Assembly: GCA_029263015.1 (NCBI GenBank)
Contig: JAJCYI010000001.1
Coordinates: forward strand, 1 to 32,085
DNA: 32,085 nucleotides
Reading direction: 5' to 3'
From: Saprospiraceae bacterium
GTDB lineage: Bacteria; Bacteroidota; Bacteroidia; Chitinophagales; Saprospiraceae
How positions within the stretch are numbered: the first letter of the stretch is position 1; each line of letters opens with the position of its first letter. The notes beneath the pieces are model-generated. The model made no database searches and was not told where the DNA came from. It worked only from the letters and a program-made list of their open reading frames with translations. Below, in pieces: positions 1-7,299 of the stretch. Both the position numbers and the translations under genes were made by a program.

Positions 1-1
1 T

Positions 2-88
2 TGGAGCAACCATTTGCTGACACCGGAACAGATGCACCAACAGGACAAGATCGAAATAAAGACCTGGAGGGCCAAAAAAGAAGATTAA
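2..88 (+). CDS. C-terminal end of an unidentified protein (partial)
   Basis: An open frame enters from the left edge and ends at TAA 86-88, giving 28 residues (WSNHLLTPEQ at the start, WRAKKED at the end). The composition, with alternating charged residues and two tryptophans, looks like real coding sequence rather than chance. It runs towards the minus-strand aldolase gene, so the two are convergent. The family cannot be told from this fragment. A second open frame over the same bases (frame 1) looks less protein-like. Confidence 0.45.
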   Translation, partial: WSNHLLTPEQMHQQDKIEIKTWRAKKED

Positions 89-208
89 TCGGTAACTTTA
101 ATTTTATCAATAAAACGGTCAACCCTTTTTAGTATTAGACACTAATAATGTCTGCAACACTAGACCACTGTGAGGTGTAAATATTTTAACTTACTCAAAG
201 TGTGAGAA

Positions 209-1207
209 TTATTTTTTTAACATATCCAATGCCACATCAACGATCATGTCTTCTTGCCCACCAACCATTTTCCGATTACCAAGTTCTTGCAGAATGACCC
301 TTGTGTCAATACCATAGCGCTCGGATGCTTTTTCTGCATGCAGCAAGAAAGAGGAATAAACGCCCGCATACCCCAGTGATAATGTCTCCCTATCTACCCG
401 GACAGGACGGGTTTGCAGTGGCCGAATTAAGTCATCAGCAGCGTCCATGAGTTGAAAAAGATCACAATTATGCTCAATATTCATTCGGTTGAGCACAGCA
501 ATAAGGACTTCCAATGGCGCATTACCAGCGCCAGCTCCCATCCCAGCAAGCGATGCGTCTAACCTGGTTGCCCCATGCTGCATTGCGACGATCGTATTGG
601 CTACACCGAGAGAAAGATTGTGATGACAATGAATGCCGACCTCGGTTTTGTCGTCCAAGACGTCTTTAAATGCTTTGATTCGATCCCCTACCCCATCCAT
701 CAATAAAGCCCCCGCAGAATCCGTAACATACACACAATCAGCGCCATAACTCTCCATTAGTTTGGCTTGTTCCGCCAATTTTTTTGGTTTGTTCATATGC
801 GCCATCATCAGGAAACCACCCACGTCCATGCCCAGTTTTTTAGCTGCTTCAATATGTTGGGCAGAAATATCGGCCTCGGTGCAGTGCGTTGCAATTCGTA
901 CTGATTCGACACCAAGTTCTCTCGCATTTTTTAAGTCCTGGATAGTGCCAATGCCTGGAAGTAACAGTGTGGTCAGTTTAGCATGAGTCAGGTTTTCGGC
1001 AATCCCTTCGAGCCATTCCCAGTCTGTCCGGGCACCAAAACCATAATTGAAACTGCCGCCTGCAAGCCCGTCACCATGTGAGATTTCTATGGCATCAACT
1101 TTCGCTCTATCAAGGGCTAAAGCAATCTCTGTAATTTGATCTTTTGAATATTGGTGGCGGATGGCGTGCATACCATCTCGAAGGGTTACGTCTTGGATGT
1201 ATATCAT
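209..1207 (-). CDS. mhpE: 4-hydroxy-2-oxovalerate aldolase
   Basis: 332 aa, close to the usual length of DmpG/MhpE-type aldolases. The family cleaves 4-hydroxy-2-oxovalerate to pyruvate and acetaldehyde, and channels the aldehyde to its partner dehydrogenase. The N-terminus carries the LRDGMH signature: R10 and D11 (metal ligand region) and H14 (likely catalytic base). The TIM-barrel metal motif [11 protein letters not shown] lies at residues 191-201, with H193 and H195 as ligands. The C-terminal part contains [11 protein letters not shown], typical of the DmpG communication domain that contacts DmpF. It is the last gene of a minus-strand operon with hydratase and dehydrogenase, which supports the assignment. 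Oddly, it is separated from its obligate partner by a four-helix-bundle gene. The start ATG 1207-1205 follows an AT-rich leader. It could in principle be a HMG-CoA-lyase-like relative, but the motifs and context make that unlikely. Confidence 0.95.
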   Translation of the reverse strand: MIYIQDVTLRDGMHAIRHQYSKDQITEIALALDRAKVDAIEISHGDGLAGGSFNYGFGARTDWEWLEGIAENLTHAKLTTLLLPGIGTIQDLKNARELGVESVRIATHCTEADISAQHIEAAKKLGMDVGGFLMMAHMNKPKKLAEQAKLMESYGADCVYVTDSAGALLMDGVGDRIKAFKDVLDDKTEVGIHCHHNLSLGVANTIVAMQHGATRLDASLAGMGAGAGNAPLEVLIAVLNRMNIEHNCDLFQLMDAADDLIRPLQTRPVRVDRETLSLGYAGVYSSFLLHAEKASERYGIDTRVILQELGNRKMVGGQEDMIVDVALDMLKK

Positions 1208-1237
1208 TATTAATGAAAATGTAAATAAAAATGAAAG

Positions 1238-1621
1238 TTAAAGCTGGCAGCCCAGTGCATTTTTATTTTTAACCTTTTTATTCAATATCATTTTTGCACT
1301 TATGGCAGCTAATTCTTCGGATTCTTTTAATAGCCAATTCCTATCTTTTTCATTTCCGTATTCTACCTTGTTCAATATTTTTAAAGAAACTTTTGTCTCT
1401 TTCAATTCTTTTAAAACTGTGGACATTTTATGGACAAAATCTTTAGGTGTCGTGGTGCCTTGGGCTTCTCCATAATTTAAGGCAGACGAACCTGAAGAAC
1501 GCATTATTTGATCGCCATAATAGAAACCAGTCCGATCTTTGGGCAACGTTTTACAGAAGAAAATGGTGTTCCCTGCAAATTCAACCAGACGGTCTTCAAA
1601 ATTGTAAGTTTTCTTTTTCAT
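1238..1621 (-). CDS. Four-helix-bundle protein, S23-like family
   Basis: 127 aa. The sequence resembles the four helix bundle family related to the S23 protein encoded in intervening sequences of some 23S rRNA genes. Visible features are an N-terminal MKKKTYNFEDRLVEFA helix, a central RSSGSSALNYGEA segment typical of the family, and a long KELKETKVSLKILNK helix. The molecular function of these proteins is unknown. Here it sits between acetaldehyde dehydrogenase (83-nt gap) and aldolase (30-nt gap), genes normally adjacent because their products form a complex. This position suggests an insertion. Near-matching AT-rich inverted stretches (AAAATGTAAAT at 1216-1226 and its complement at 1690-1700) flank it. 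The call rests on length and motifs; a role in the pathway is not indicated. Confidence 0.8.
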   Translation of the reverse strand: MKKKTYNFEDRLVEFAGNTIFFCKTLPKDRTGFYYGDQIMRSSGSSALNYGEAQGTTTPKDFVHKMSTVLKELKETKVSLKILNKVEYGNEKDRNWLLKESEELAAISAKMILNKKVKNKNALGCQL

Positions 1622-1704
1622 ATCAATGGTTTTTTAAGGTGTTAAAAATCGATTGACACTATATACTGCGATTTGTCATTTCTATTTTAATTTACATTTT
1701 TATT

Positions 1705-2628
1705 TTAATTAATCCTCACCAACCTCTCACCTGTTGCCAAAGCAGCACTTGTCATAATATCAAGATTGCCAGCATATTCTGGAAGATAATGTCCAGCCCC
1801 AAGCACTTTCAATAACACCATAGTTTTCAGCCCATGCCTAAATCCAAGACCCTCGATAAAAACTGGATTTTCTTCCGAAATATCTTCAAACTGAACTTCC
1901 TGGTGCAAATCGTATCCAGGGACATATTTTTGGACTTCAGCTACCATCATGTGAATACTCTGACGAATGGCTTCCCTGTCTCCTTGTTCACTCAAAGTGA
2001 GTACCGTGTCCCGCATTACCATAGGTGGTTCAGCTGGATTTAAGATAATGATGGCTTTGCCACGTTCAGCTCCCCCAACTTTTTCAATGGCAGAGGCAGT
2101 GGTTTCTGTAAATTCATCAATATTGGCACGTGTGCCAGGGCCAGCAGATTTGCTGGCGATGGATGCGACTATTTCACCATAATGAACCTTTGCTACTTGG
2201 TTCACAGCAGCCACAATTGGAATAGTCGCCTGCCCACCACAGGTAACCATGTTTACGTTTTTTACGTCAATATTTGAATCGAAATTGACAGGAGGGACAA
2301 GGTACGGGCCGACTGCCGCAGGTGTCAAATCAATCATCATTTTGTCAGGATATTTTTTTACAAAATCCCAATTGTACAAATGTGCTTTGGCAGAAGTAGC
2401 ATCGAATACGATTTTGATGTCCTCCCATTCAGGCATTTCTATTAGCTCTTTAATTCCTTTGTGGGTGACTTTTACTCCCATCCTTTTTGCTCTTGCCAGT
2501 CCATCGGATTCAGGATCGATGCCAACAAAAATGGACATCTCGAGGCTGTCGGATGTTCGGAGGATTTTAATCATCAAGTCAGTGCCGATGTTACCTGAGC
2601 CAATTATGGCGACTTTGGTTTTACTCAT
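1705..2628 (-). CDS. mhpF: Acetaldehyde dehydrogenase (acetylating)
   Basis: 307 aa, the standard length for DmpF/MhpF. The enzyme oxidises acetaldehyde with NAD+ and CoA to acetyl-CoA, taking acetaldehyde directly from the aldolase. A Rossmann dinucleotide motif GSGNIG lies at residues 10-15. The segment [13 protein letters not shown] carries the catalytic cysteine, C130. The C-terminal stretch [31 protein letters not shown] is family-typical. The start ATG at 2628 lies 28 nt after the hydratase stop, consistent with co-transcription. It differs from the large AdhE-type dehydrogenases, which are much longer. Together with the flanking hydratase and aldolase it completes the DmpE-F-G set of reactions. 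Confidence 0.95.
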   Translation of the reverse strand: MSKTKVAIIGSGNIGTDLMIKILRTSDSLEMSIFVGIDPESDGLARAKRMGVKVTHKGIKELIEMPEWEDIKIVFDATSAKAHLYNWDFVKKYPDKMMIDLTPAAVGPYLVPPVNFDSNIDVKNVNMVTCGGQATIPIVAAVNQVAKVHYGEIVASIASKSAGPGTRANIDEFTETTASAIEKVGGAERGKAIIILNPAEPPMVMRDTVLTLSEQGDREAIRQSIHMMVAEVQKYVPGYDLHQEVQFEDISEENPVFIEGLGFRHGLKTMVLLKVLGAGHYLPEYAGNLDIMTSAALATGERLVRIN

Positions 2629-2656
2629 TTTATTAAAATTCTAAATTTTGGACGGG

Positions 2657-3442
2657 TCACCTTGTAAATTTCACCGACACCTCCCCCAACCCTTCGATCA
2701 CTGCCCGAAAATGGTCGCCCGCTTCCACGTTCACCATTGGCCCTAATGCCCCGGTCAATATCAAGTCGCCCGCACGCATGGGTTTTCCTAATCTGGCCAT
2801 CGTTTTTGCGAGCCAGAGCATGGCATTGATCGGTGAGCCGAGACAAGCTGACCCAACGCCTTCCGATGCAACCTTCCCATTCTTTTCCATGAACATTTTG
2901 CAATTGATAAGATCAAGGTTTTCCAGACGGACAGGTTTGTGGCCAACTACAAAATGGCTGGCTGAAGCATTGTCAGCAATCGTGTCAGTGATGCGGATGT
3001 TCCAACCTTCAATACGGCTACCGACAATTTCAATTGAGGCCAGCGCATATTCAATGGCAGAAATTACATCTACAGAAGTGATGGATTCTGAGTCCAGGTC
3101 TTTACCAAGGACGAAAGCAATTTCTGCCTCAGCCCTGGGCTGCATGATTTCCCGAACAGAAATTTCTCCACCGTTCAAAACTTCTTTATCGTGAAAAAGC
3201 ATTCCGAAATCAGGTTGGGCAATTCCAAATTGTTGCTGCACAACAGGGGAAGTCAACCCGATTTTACTTCCGACAACCCTTGAGCCTTCTGTCACTTGAA
3301 AGGCTGTATTGATTTCTTGAATTGCGTAAGCCAAATCTATGTCTGTTTCCCCGATAATATTACGGACAGGATAGCAAGTGACGCCATTACTCGCAGCTTC
3401 CCTGAGGCGCATTGCAGCAGCTTCAATATTTTGTTTAGGCAT
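2657..3442 (-). CDS. mhpD: 2-keto-4-pentenoate hydratase
   Basis: 261 aa from the preferred ATG at 3442 (MPKQNIEAAAMRLREA). The frame is open upstream to 3523, but the extra 27 residues look unlike the family and the usual length is about 260. The family hydrates 2-hydroxypenta-2,4-dienoate to 4-hydroxy-2-oxovalerate, the substrate of the aldolase. Motifs are PRAEAEIAFVLGKDL (acidic metal-binding region), VVGSKIGLTSPVVQQQFG near the N-terminus, and the C-terminal GDLILTGALGPMVNVEAGDHF typical of the fumarylacetoacetase-fold hydratases. It is the first gene of the operon. Its leader is AT-rich (TTTTAAAATTAAAA directly before ATG) with no Shine-Dalgarno sequence. An oxalocrotonate decarboxylase (DmpH) is a close paralogue and cannot be fully excluded. 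Confidence 0.88.
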   Translation of the reverse strand: MPKQNIEAAAMRLREAASNGVTCYPVRNIIGETDIDLAYAIQEINTAFQVTEGSRVVGSKIGLTSPVVQQQFGIAQPDFGMLFHDKEVLNGGEISVREIMQPRAEAEIAFVLGKDLDSESITSVDVISAIEYALASIEIVGSRIEGWNIRITDTIADNASASHFVVGHKPVRLENLDLINCKMFMEKNGKVASEGVGSACLGSPINAMLWLAKTMARLGKPMRAGDLILTGALGPMVNVEAGDHFRAVIEGLGEVSVKFTR

Positions 3443-3878
3443 TTTTAATTTTAAAAACGATGAATAGAAAACCCCTTTGGCCAGGTCCAAAATCCCCACT
3501 ACCCTACCCCAACTTATATTCAATAGTTTGATGCAAGGGTGATAGCCGTAAAAATAGGATGATCGAACGAAAGATGTATGCTTAAATTCATCGGAAATTA
3601 AGGTTCTATCAATAAGGCTGATTTGAATATTTCATTGCACTAATCGTACTAATCCATGCCAACTACCTTGTGCATGCCTCACTACCAATTTCTTAAAGAA
3701 ATACTCTTCTCCAAATGATGCTTTTTCGCTGATTGGATCCATGTCCGATTTTCGTACATAGCCTGTCCAAAACCGAACACAAATATTCAAATTCCAACAT
3801 TTTAATATTATGTAAAAAACTGATAAACAACATTTTGTGTCGATGGCACGTCGGTTGCACCCCTTTGAAAAATAGTTT
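3443..3878. other. Intergenic region between divergent hydratase and permease genes
   Basis: This stretch must hold the promoters of the minus-strand meta-cleavage operon and the plus-strand permease gene. I found no clean TTG-N19-TAnnTTTG match for either. Minus-strand open frames across 3632-4034 have no recognisable protein features and run into the permease gene, so I do not call them. No strong hairpin was seen. Confidence 0.5.
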
Positions 3879-6245
3879 ATGATGCTCCACAATTACTTGA
3901 AAACAGCCTTTCGAACCATAACCCGTCAAAAAGGCTACTCTCTCATTAATATCATGGGCCTTTCCGTCGGCTTGACGGTCAGCTTGCTCATCCTTCTTTG
4001 GGTACAGGACGAAATGAAAATGGATCAATTCCATGAAGATGGGGAAAGGGTTCTTCGGATTTTAAGCAATTTGGACAATGGGGATGCTGGCATTATTACC
4101 TGGCAAAATGCTCCATATCCTCTGGTCGAATATTTACCAGAAAACTATCCTGAAATAGAAGAAATAGGTGCTTATGACCCCACCAACAAAAAACAGTTTA
4201 AGGTGGGCGACAGGGAATATTTAGAAGATGGAATATTTGCAACGCCTGGTTTTTTCAATGTGCTTTCCTTTCCTTTTTTGCAAGGCGAAAAGGGTAATGT
4301 TTTTAAAGAACCCAATGCTGTGGTCGTTTCAGCCGAATTGGCAGCCAAACTCTTTGGAAATGACTGGCAGGATAGATCTGTTGGCAAAGCAATCAGCATT
4401 AATGGCTGGGATTATAAAGTCACCGGTATTTTTGCCAATGTTTCAAAACATTCTTCACTTGAATTTGATTTTGTATTAAACCTTGATGAACAACACCACC
4501 CTGACTCGAATACCTATCCTTGGGGCAATTTCGATTCCCGCATTTTATTCAAGCTAAAAAAAGGCACATCAGCAGATGAACTGGCTTTGAAAATAACTGG
4601 CGCAGTCCAAAAAAACAATGAATTTGCAGAAGGAACAAAGCTTGTCATACAACCATTCCAACGCATGTATTTACATGGTCAATTCGAAAATGGAAAAGAA
4701 GCAGGCGGGCGAATCGAGTATGTCCGGTTGTTTGGATTAGCAGCACTCTTTCTCTTACTAATCGCCTGTATTAACTTTATGAACCTGGCAACCGCAAGGG
4801 CATCTAGACGGGCCAAAGAAGTAGGCGTTCGTAAAACAGTTGGCGCGGGTCGAGGCGCACTCGTTGCCCAATTTATGACCGAAGCTAGCGTCATTACTTT
4901 TATCAGTATTATCGCCGCAGTCCTGCTGGGCGAATTGTTATTGCCTTATTTTAAAGAGGTTTCAGGGAAAGAATTGACTTTTGAATACGCAGGAATGGGT
5001 TTTTGGATGTTGATTGGCGGCGTTGGAATAACAACTGCTTTATTGGCAGGTAGTTATCCTGCATTCTTCCTTTCCTCATTTCGCATAACCAATGTATTAA
5101 AAGGAAAATTGTCCATCAATTTTGGTGGCAGTACTTTCCGCAAGGGGCTGGTTGTTTTCCAATTTGTCCTCTCCGCGTTACTAGTAGTCTGCGCTTTGGT
5201 GGTGCAAAATCAGGTGCAATTTATCAAGGGCAAACACCTCGGCCTCGACAAAGAAAATGTTTTCTATTTCCGCACCCCTCCAGGAGCCGCTGATAACCTC
5301 GAAACTTTCAAAAGTGAGCTTTTGCGCACGCCCGGAATCCAAGACCTAACCTTTTCAAGCAGCAATCCTTTGTCTGTAGGCGCTCAGACTGGCGATCCCA
5401 AATGGGAGGGCATGGCCCCTGACGGTGGCCTCCTCTTCAGCGTACTGGTCAGTGATCATAACTTTCTGAAAACCATGAACATATCGCTGGCCAAAGGGCG
5501 GGATTTTTCGCCACTCCTTTCCACTGATACAATGAGTTATTTGATAAATGAAACGGCTGTCAAAGCCATGAAACTGGAGGAGCCCATCGGGAAACGCCTC
5601 GACTTTTGGGGGACAGGTGGACCTATAGTTGGAGTAGTCCAAGACTTTCACATCGGCTCCTTACACGAAACCATTGGGCCACTAATCATCGCCAACATGC
5701 CCGATGAAACTGACCTGACCATGCTCCGAATTGACCCTAATCGGACAGAAGAGATTATTGCTGCTTCACAAAGCATTTTTGAAAAAAACTCAAAAGGCCA
5801 TCCATTCCGTTATGACTTTCTCGATGACCGATTTTTTCAAATGTACCGCAGTGAGCAACGCACTGGTAAATTATCAAGTTGGTTCGCTTTGGTAGCCATG
5901 TTTATTTCATGCCTCGGTCTTTTGGGCTTATCTGCATTTATTGCGGAGCAAAAAACAAAAGAAATCGGCATACGGAAAGTGCTGGGGGCTTCTATTGCCA
6001 ATATCGTTTCCATGCTTTCTTTCAACTTTATCAAATTGGTCGGAATCTCCCTGCTCATTGCATTGCCACTTGGTTGGTACCTAATGAACGGGTGGCTGGA
6101 AAATTTTGCCTATCGAATGGAATTGGGCTGGTGGATATTTGCCCTTGCTGGAGGAATGGCAATTATTGTTGCTGTATTGACCGTAGGAGTTCAGAGCGGA
6201 AAAGCAGCATTAGCGAATCCGGTAGAGTCGTTGCGGAGTGAGTAA
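3879..6245 (+). CDS. ABC transporter permease, MacB/FtsX type (first of pair)
   Basis: 788 aa inner-membrane protein of the large Bacteroidota permease family: two MacB-type periplasmic core plus FtsX modules fused in one chain. TM1 is at about residues 20-42 (GYSLINIMGLSVGLTVSLLI). A periplasmic domain follows, then three TM helices at about 280-400 including LLLIACINFMNLATARA and the signature ASRRAKEVGVRKTVGAGR. A second core follows. The final FtsX block contains EQKTKEIGIRKVLGAS and ends NPVESLRSE. A second ATG at 3882 is an equally good start (MLHNYLKTAFR). No ATPase gene is next to it, as is common for this family, so the cargo is unknown. Roles in export of lipoproteins, peptides or antimicrobials are known for MacB relatives but cannot be assigned here. 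Confidence 0.93.
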   Translation: MMLHNYLKTAFRTITRQKGYSLINIMGLSVGLTVSLLILLWVQDEMKMDQFHEDGERVLRILSNLDNGDAGIITWQNAPYPLVEYLPENYPEIEEIGAYDPTNKKQFKVGDREYLEDGIFATPGFFNVLSFPFLQGEKGNVFKEPNAVVVSAELAAKLFGNDWQDRSVGKAISINGWDYKVTGIFANVSKHSSLEFDFVLNLDEQHHPDSNTYPWGNFDSRILFKLKKGTSADELALKITGAVQKNNEFAEGTKLVIQPFQRMYLHGQFENGKEAGGRIEYVRLFGLAALFLLLIACINFMNLATARASRRAKEVGVRKTVGAGRGALVAQFMTEASVITFISIIAAVLLGELLLPYFKEVSGKELTFEYAGMGFWMLIGGVGITTALLAGSYPAFFLSSFRITNVLKGKLSINFGGSTFRKGLVVFQFVLSALLVVCALVVQNQVQFIKGKHLGLDKENVFYFRTPPGAADNLETFKSELLRTPGIQDLTFSSSNPLSVGAQTGDPKWEGMAPDGGLLFSVLVSDHNFLKTMNISLAKGRDFSPLLSTDTMSYLINETAVKAMKLEEPIGKRLDFWGTGGPIVGVVQDFHIGSLHETIGPLIIANMPDETDLTMLRIDPNRTEEIIAASQSIFEKNSKGHPFRYDFLDDRFFQMYRSEQRTGKLSSWFALVAMFISCLGLLGLSAFIAEQKTKEIGIRKVLGASIANIVSMLSFNFIKLVGISLLIALPLGWYLMNGWLENFAYRMELGWWIFALAGGMAIIVAVLTVGVQSGKAALANPVESLRSE

Positions 6246-6262
6246 GGAATAGTCTTGATATT

Positions 6263-6338
6263 AGAGCATGTTGGGGATTTAACTTCCGGCGATAAGATTC
6301 CTCTTTTTCACTCGAAACCGAAATCCCCAACATGCTCT
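6263..6338. repeat. 18-bp perfect inverted repeat with 40-nt loop
   Basis: Arms at 6263-6280 (AGAGCATGTTGGGGATTT) and 6321-6338 are exact reverse complements, separated by 40 nt. It lies 17 nt after the first permease stop and 37 nt before the secreted-protein gene. There is no T-tract, so a simple intrinsic terminator is unlikely. It may be a small palindromic mobile or repetitive element, or an mRNA processing hairpin. The core AGAGCATGTT recurs once at 31180-31189 without a long palindrome. Confidence 0.75.
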
Positions 6339-6375
6339 TACCTATGCATATTTTTAGAAATAGAAGTAGTAAGCT

Positions 6376-7299
6376 ATGAAAATAAATATCTCTCGAAGTA
6401 CCATTTTTAGTATTTCATTTATTATTTGGACAGGATCCATAAAAGCGCAATCTATAACCGATTATGTTAAATCCCATGCCATTGAAGTAAATGAAGAATT
6501 TATACAAAAAAATGTCAGATTCTATTTGAACCGCAGGGCAAAAAATGGAAATTTAAATTGGTTTGACGGTTCTGTAATTTCAACCGACGGAACAGAATAT
6601 AAAGGATTAAAACTAAAATTTAATACCATTGACAACTCAGTTAACATCAAATTGGACAGCCGTTTTTATAGAATAAATTCTCCTGGATTAACCGGATTCA
6701 AAATAATAAATAAAAATAAATTCCGCGAATTCAGAAAAGGGTTTACAGAAAGTCGGGTTCACGTAATCTCCGCAACATATAGTTGCAATTCGATTGAGCT
6801 ACTAAAGCACCTTACCAGTTTTATTGGAATTGATGAATTTAATATTTTAGATTTTGAGATGGCCAATAAAGATGGGAAAAACAATGGCTTATATATTCGG
6901 TTACTTTCGCCAAGTGTAAATTCCACACAGAATTTGCAAGCATACTTACTTGCTAACCAAGACATTGAAGATGTTCAGATAGAATTAAAAGAACTTGGCA
7001 TGGATGACAATATATTTTTTGAAATAATTGCTGATGGCGATAATGGGATGCTTTTGAAACGCTATTCAAAAAGAAGTACACAGTCGGATGCCGTCTCGCT
7101 GGTCAAAAACTCCAATGTTGTTACTTTCGACAAATTTGAATATTATTTATCGAATCCAAATAATGGGATTCGCCCTATTTACCTAAATAAAAAATCTATT
7201 AAAAAAGCAATTAAATACACCGGCATCAATAAGACAAGACGGGTCCCAATGTTTGTCAATGAAAAAAAATTAATAGTCCTCTTTAATAAAATACTATGA
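6376..7299 (+). CDS. Secreted hypothetical protein between two permeases
   Basis: 307 aa with an apparent Sec signal peptide (residues 1-25, hydrophobic ISFIIWTG then SIKAQS as a likely cleavage site). I do not recognise the family. The mature part is rich in Asn, Lys and Ile and the DNA is more AT-rich than the flanking permease genes, which suggests a different origin. The C-terminal segment (IYLNKKSIKKAIKY ... NEKKLIVLFNKIL) resembles the basic helical tails of various secreted Bacteroidota proteins of unknown function. Its stop codon overlaps the start of the second permease (ATGA at 7296-7299), so the two are probably translationally coupled. That context hints at a periplasmic or surface partner of the permease, but this is inference only. 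Confidence 0.75.
   Translation: MKINISRSTIFSISFIIWTGSIKAQSITDYVKSHAIEVNEEFIQKNVRFYLNRRAKNGNLNWFDGSVISTDGTEYKGLKLKFNTIDNSVNIKLDSRFYRINSPGLTGFKIINKNKFREFRKGFTESRVHVISATYSCNSIELLKHLTSFIGIDEFNILDFEMANKDGKNNGLYIRLLSPSVNSTQNLQAYLLANQDIEDVQIELKELGMDDNIFFEIIADGDNGMLLKRYSKRSTQSDAVSLVKNSNVVTFDKFEYYLSNPNNGIRPIYLNKKSIKKAIKYTGINKTRRVPMFVNEKKLIVLFNKIL

Noticed and set aside
209-3442. Complete aromatic meta-cleavage operon
   Set aside because: Only hydratase, dehydrogenase and aldolase are present; no ring-cleavage dioxygenase or semialdehyde-processing enzyme is in the window.
3632-4034. Minus-strand frames before and over the first permease start
   Set aside because: Cys/Lys-rich, non-domain sequences overlapping a clear gene start.
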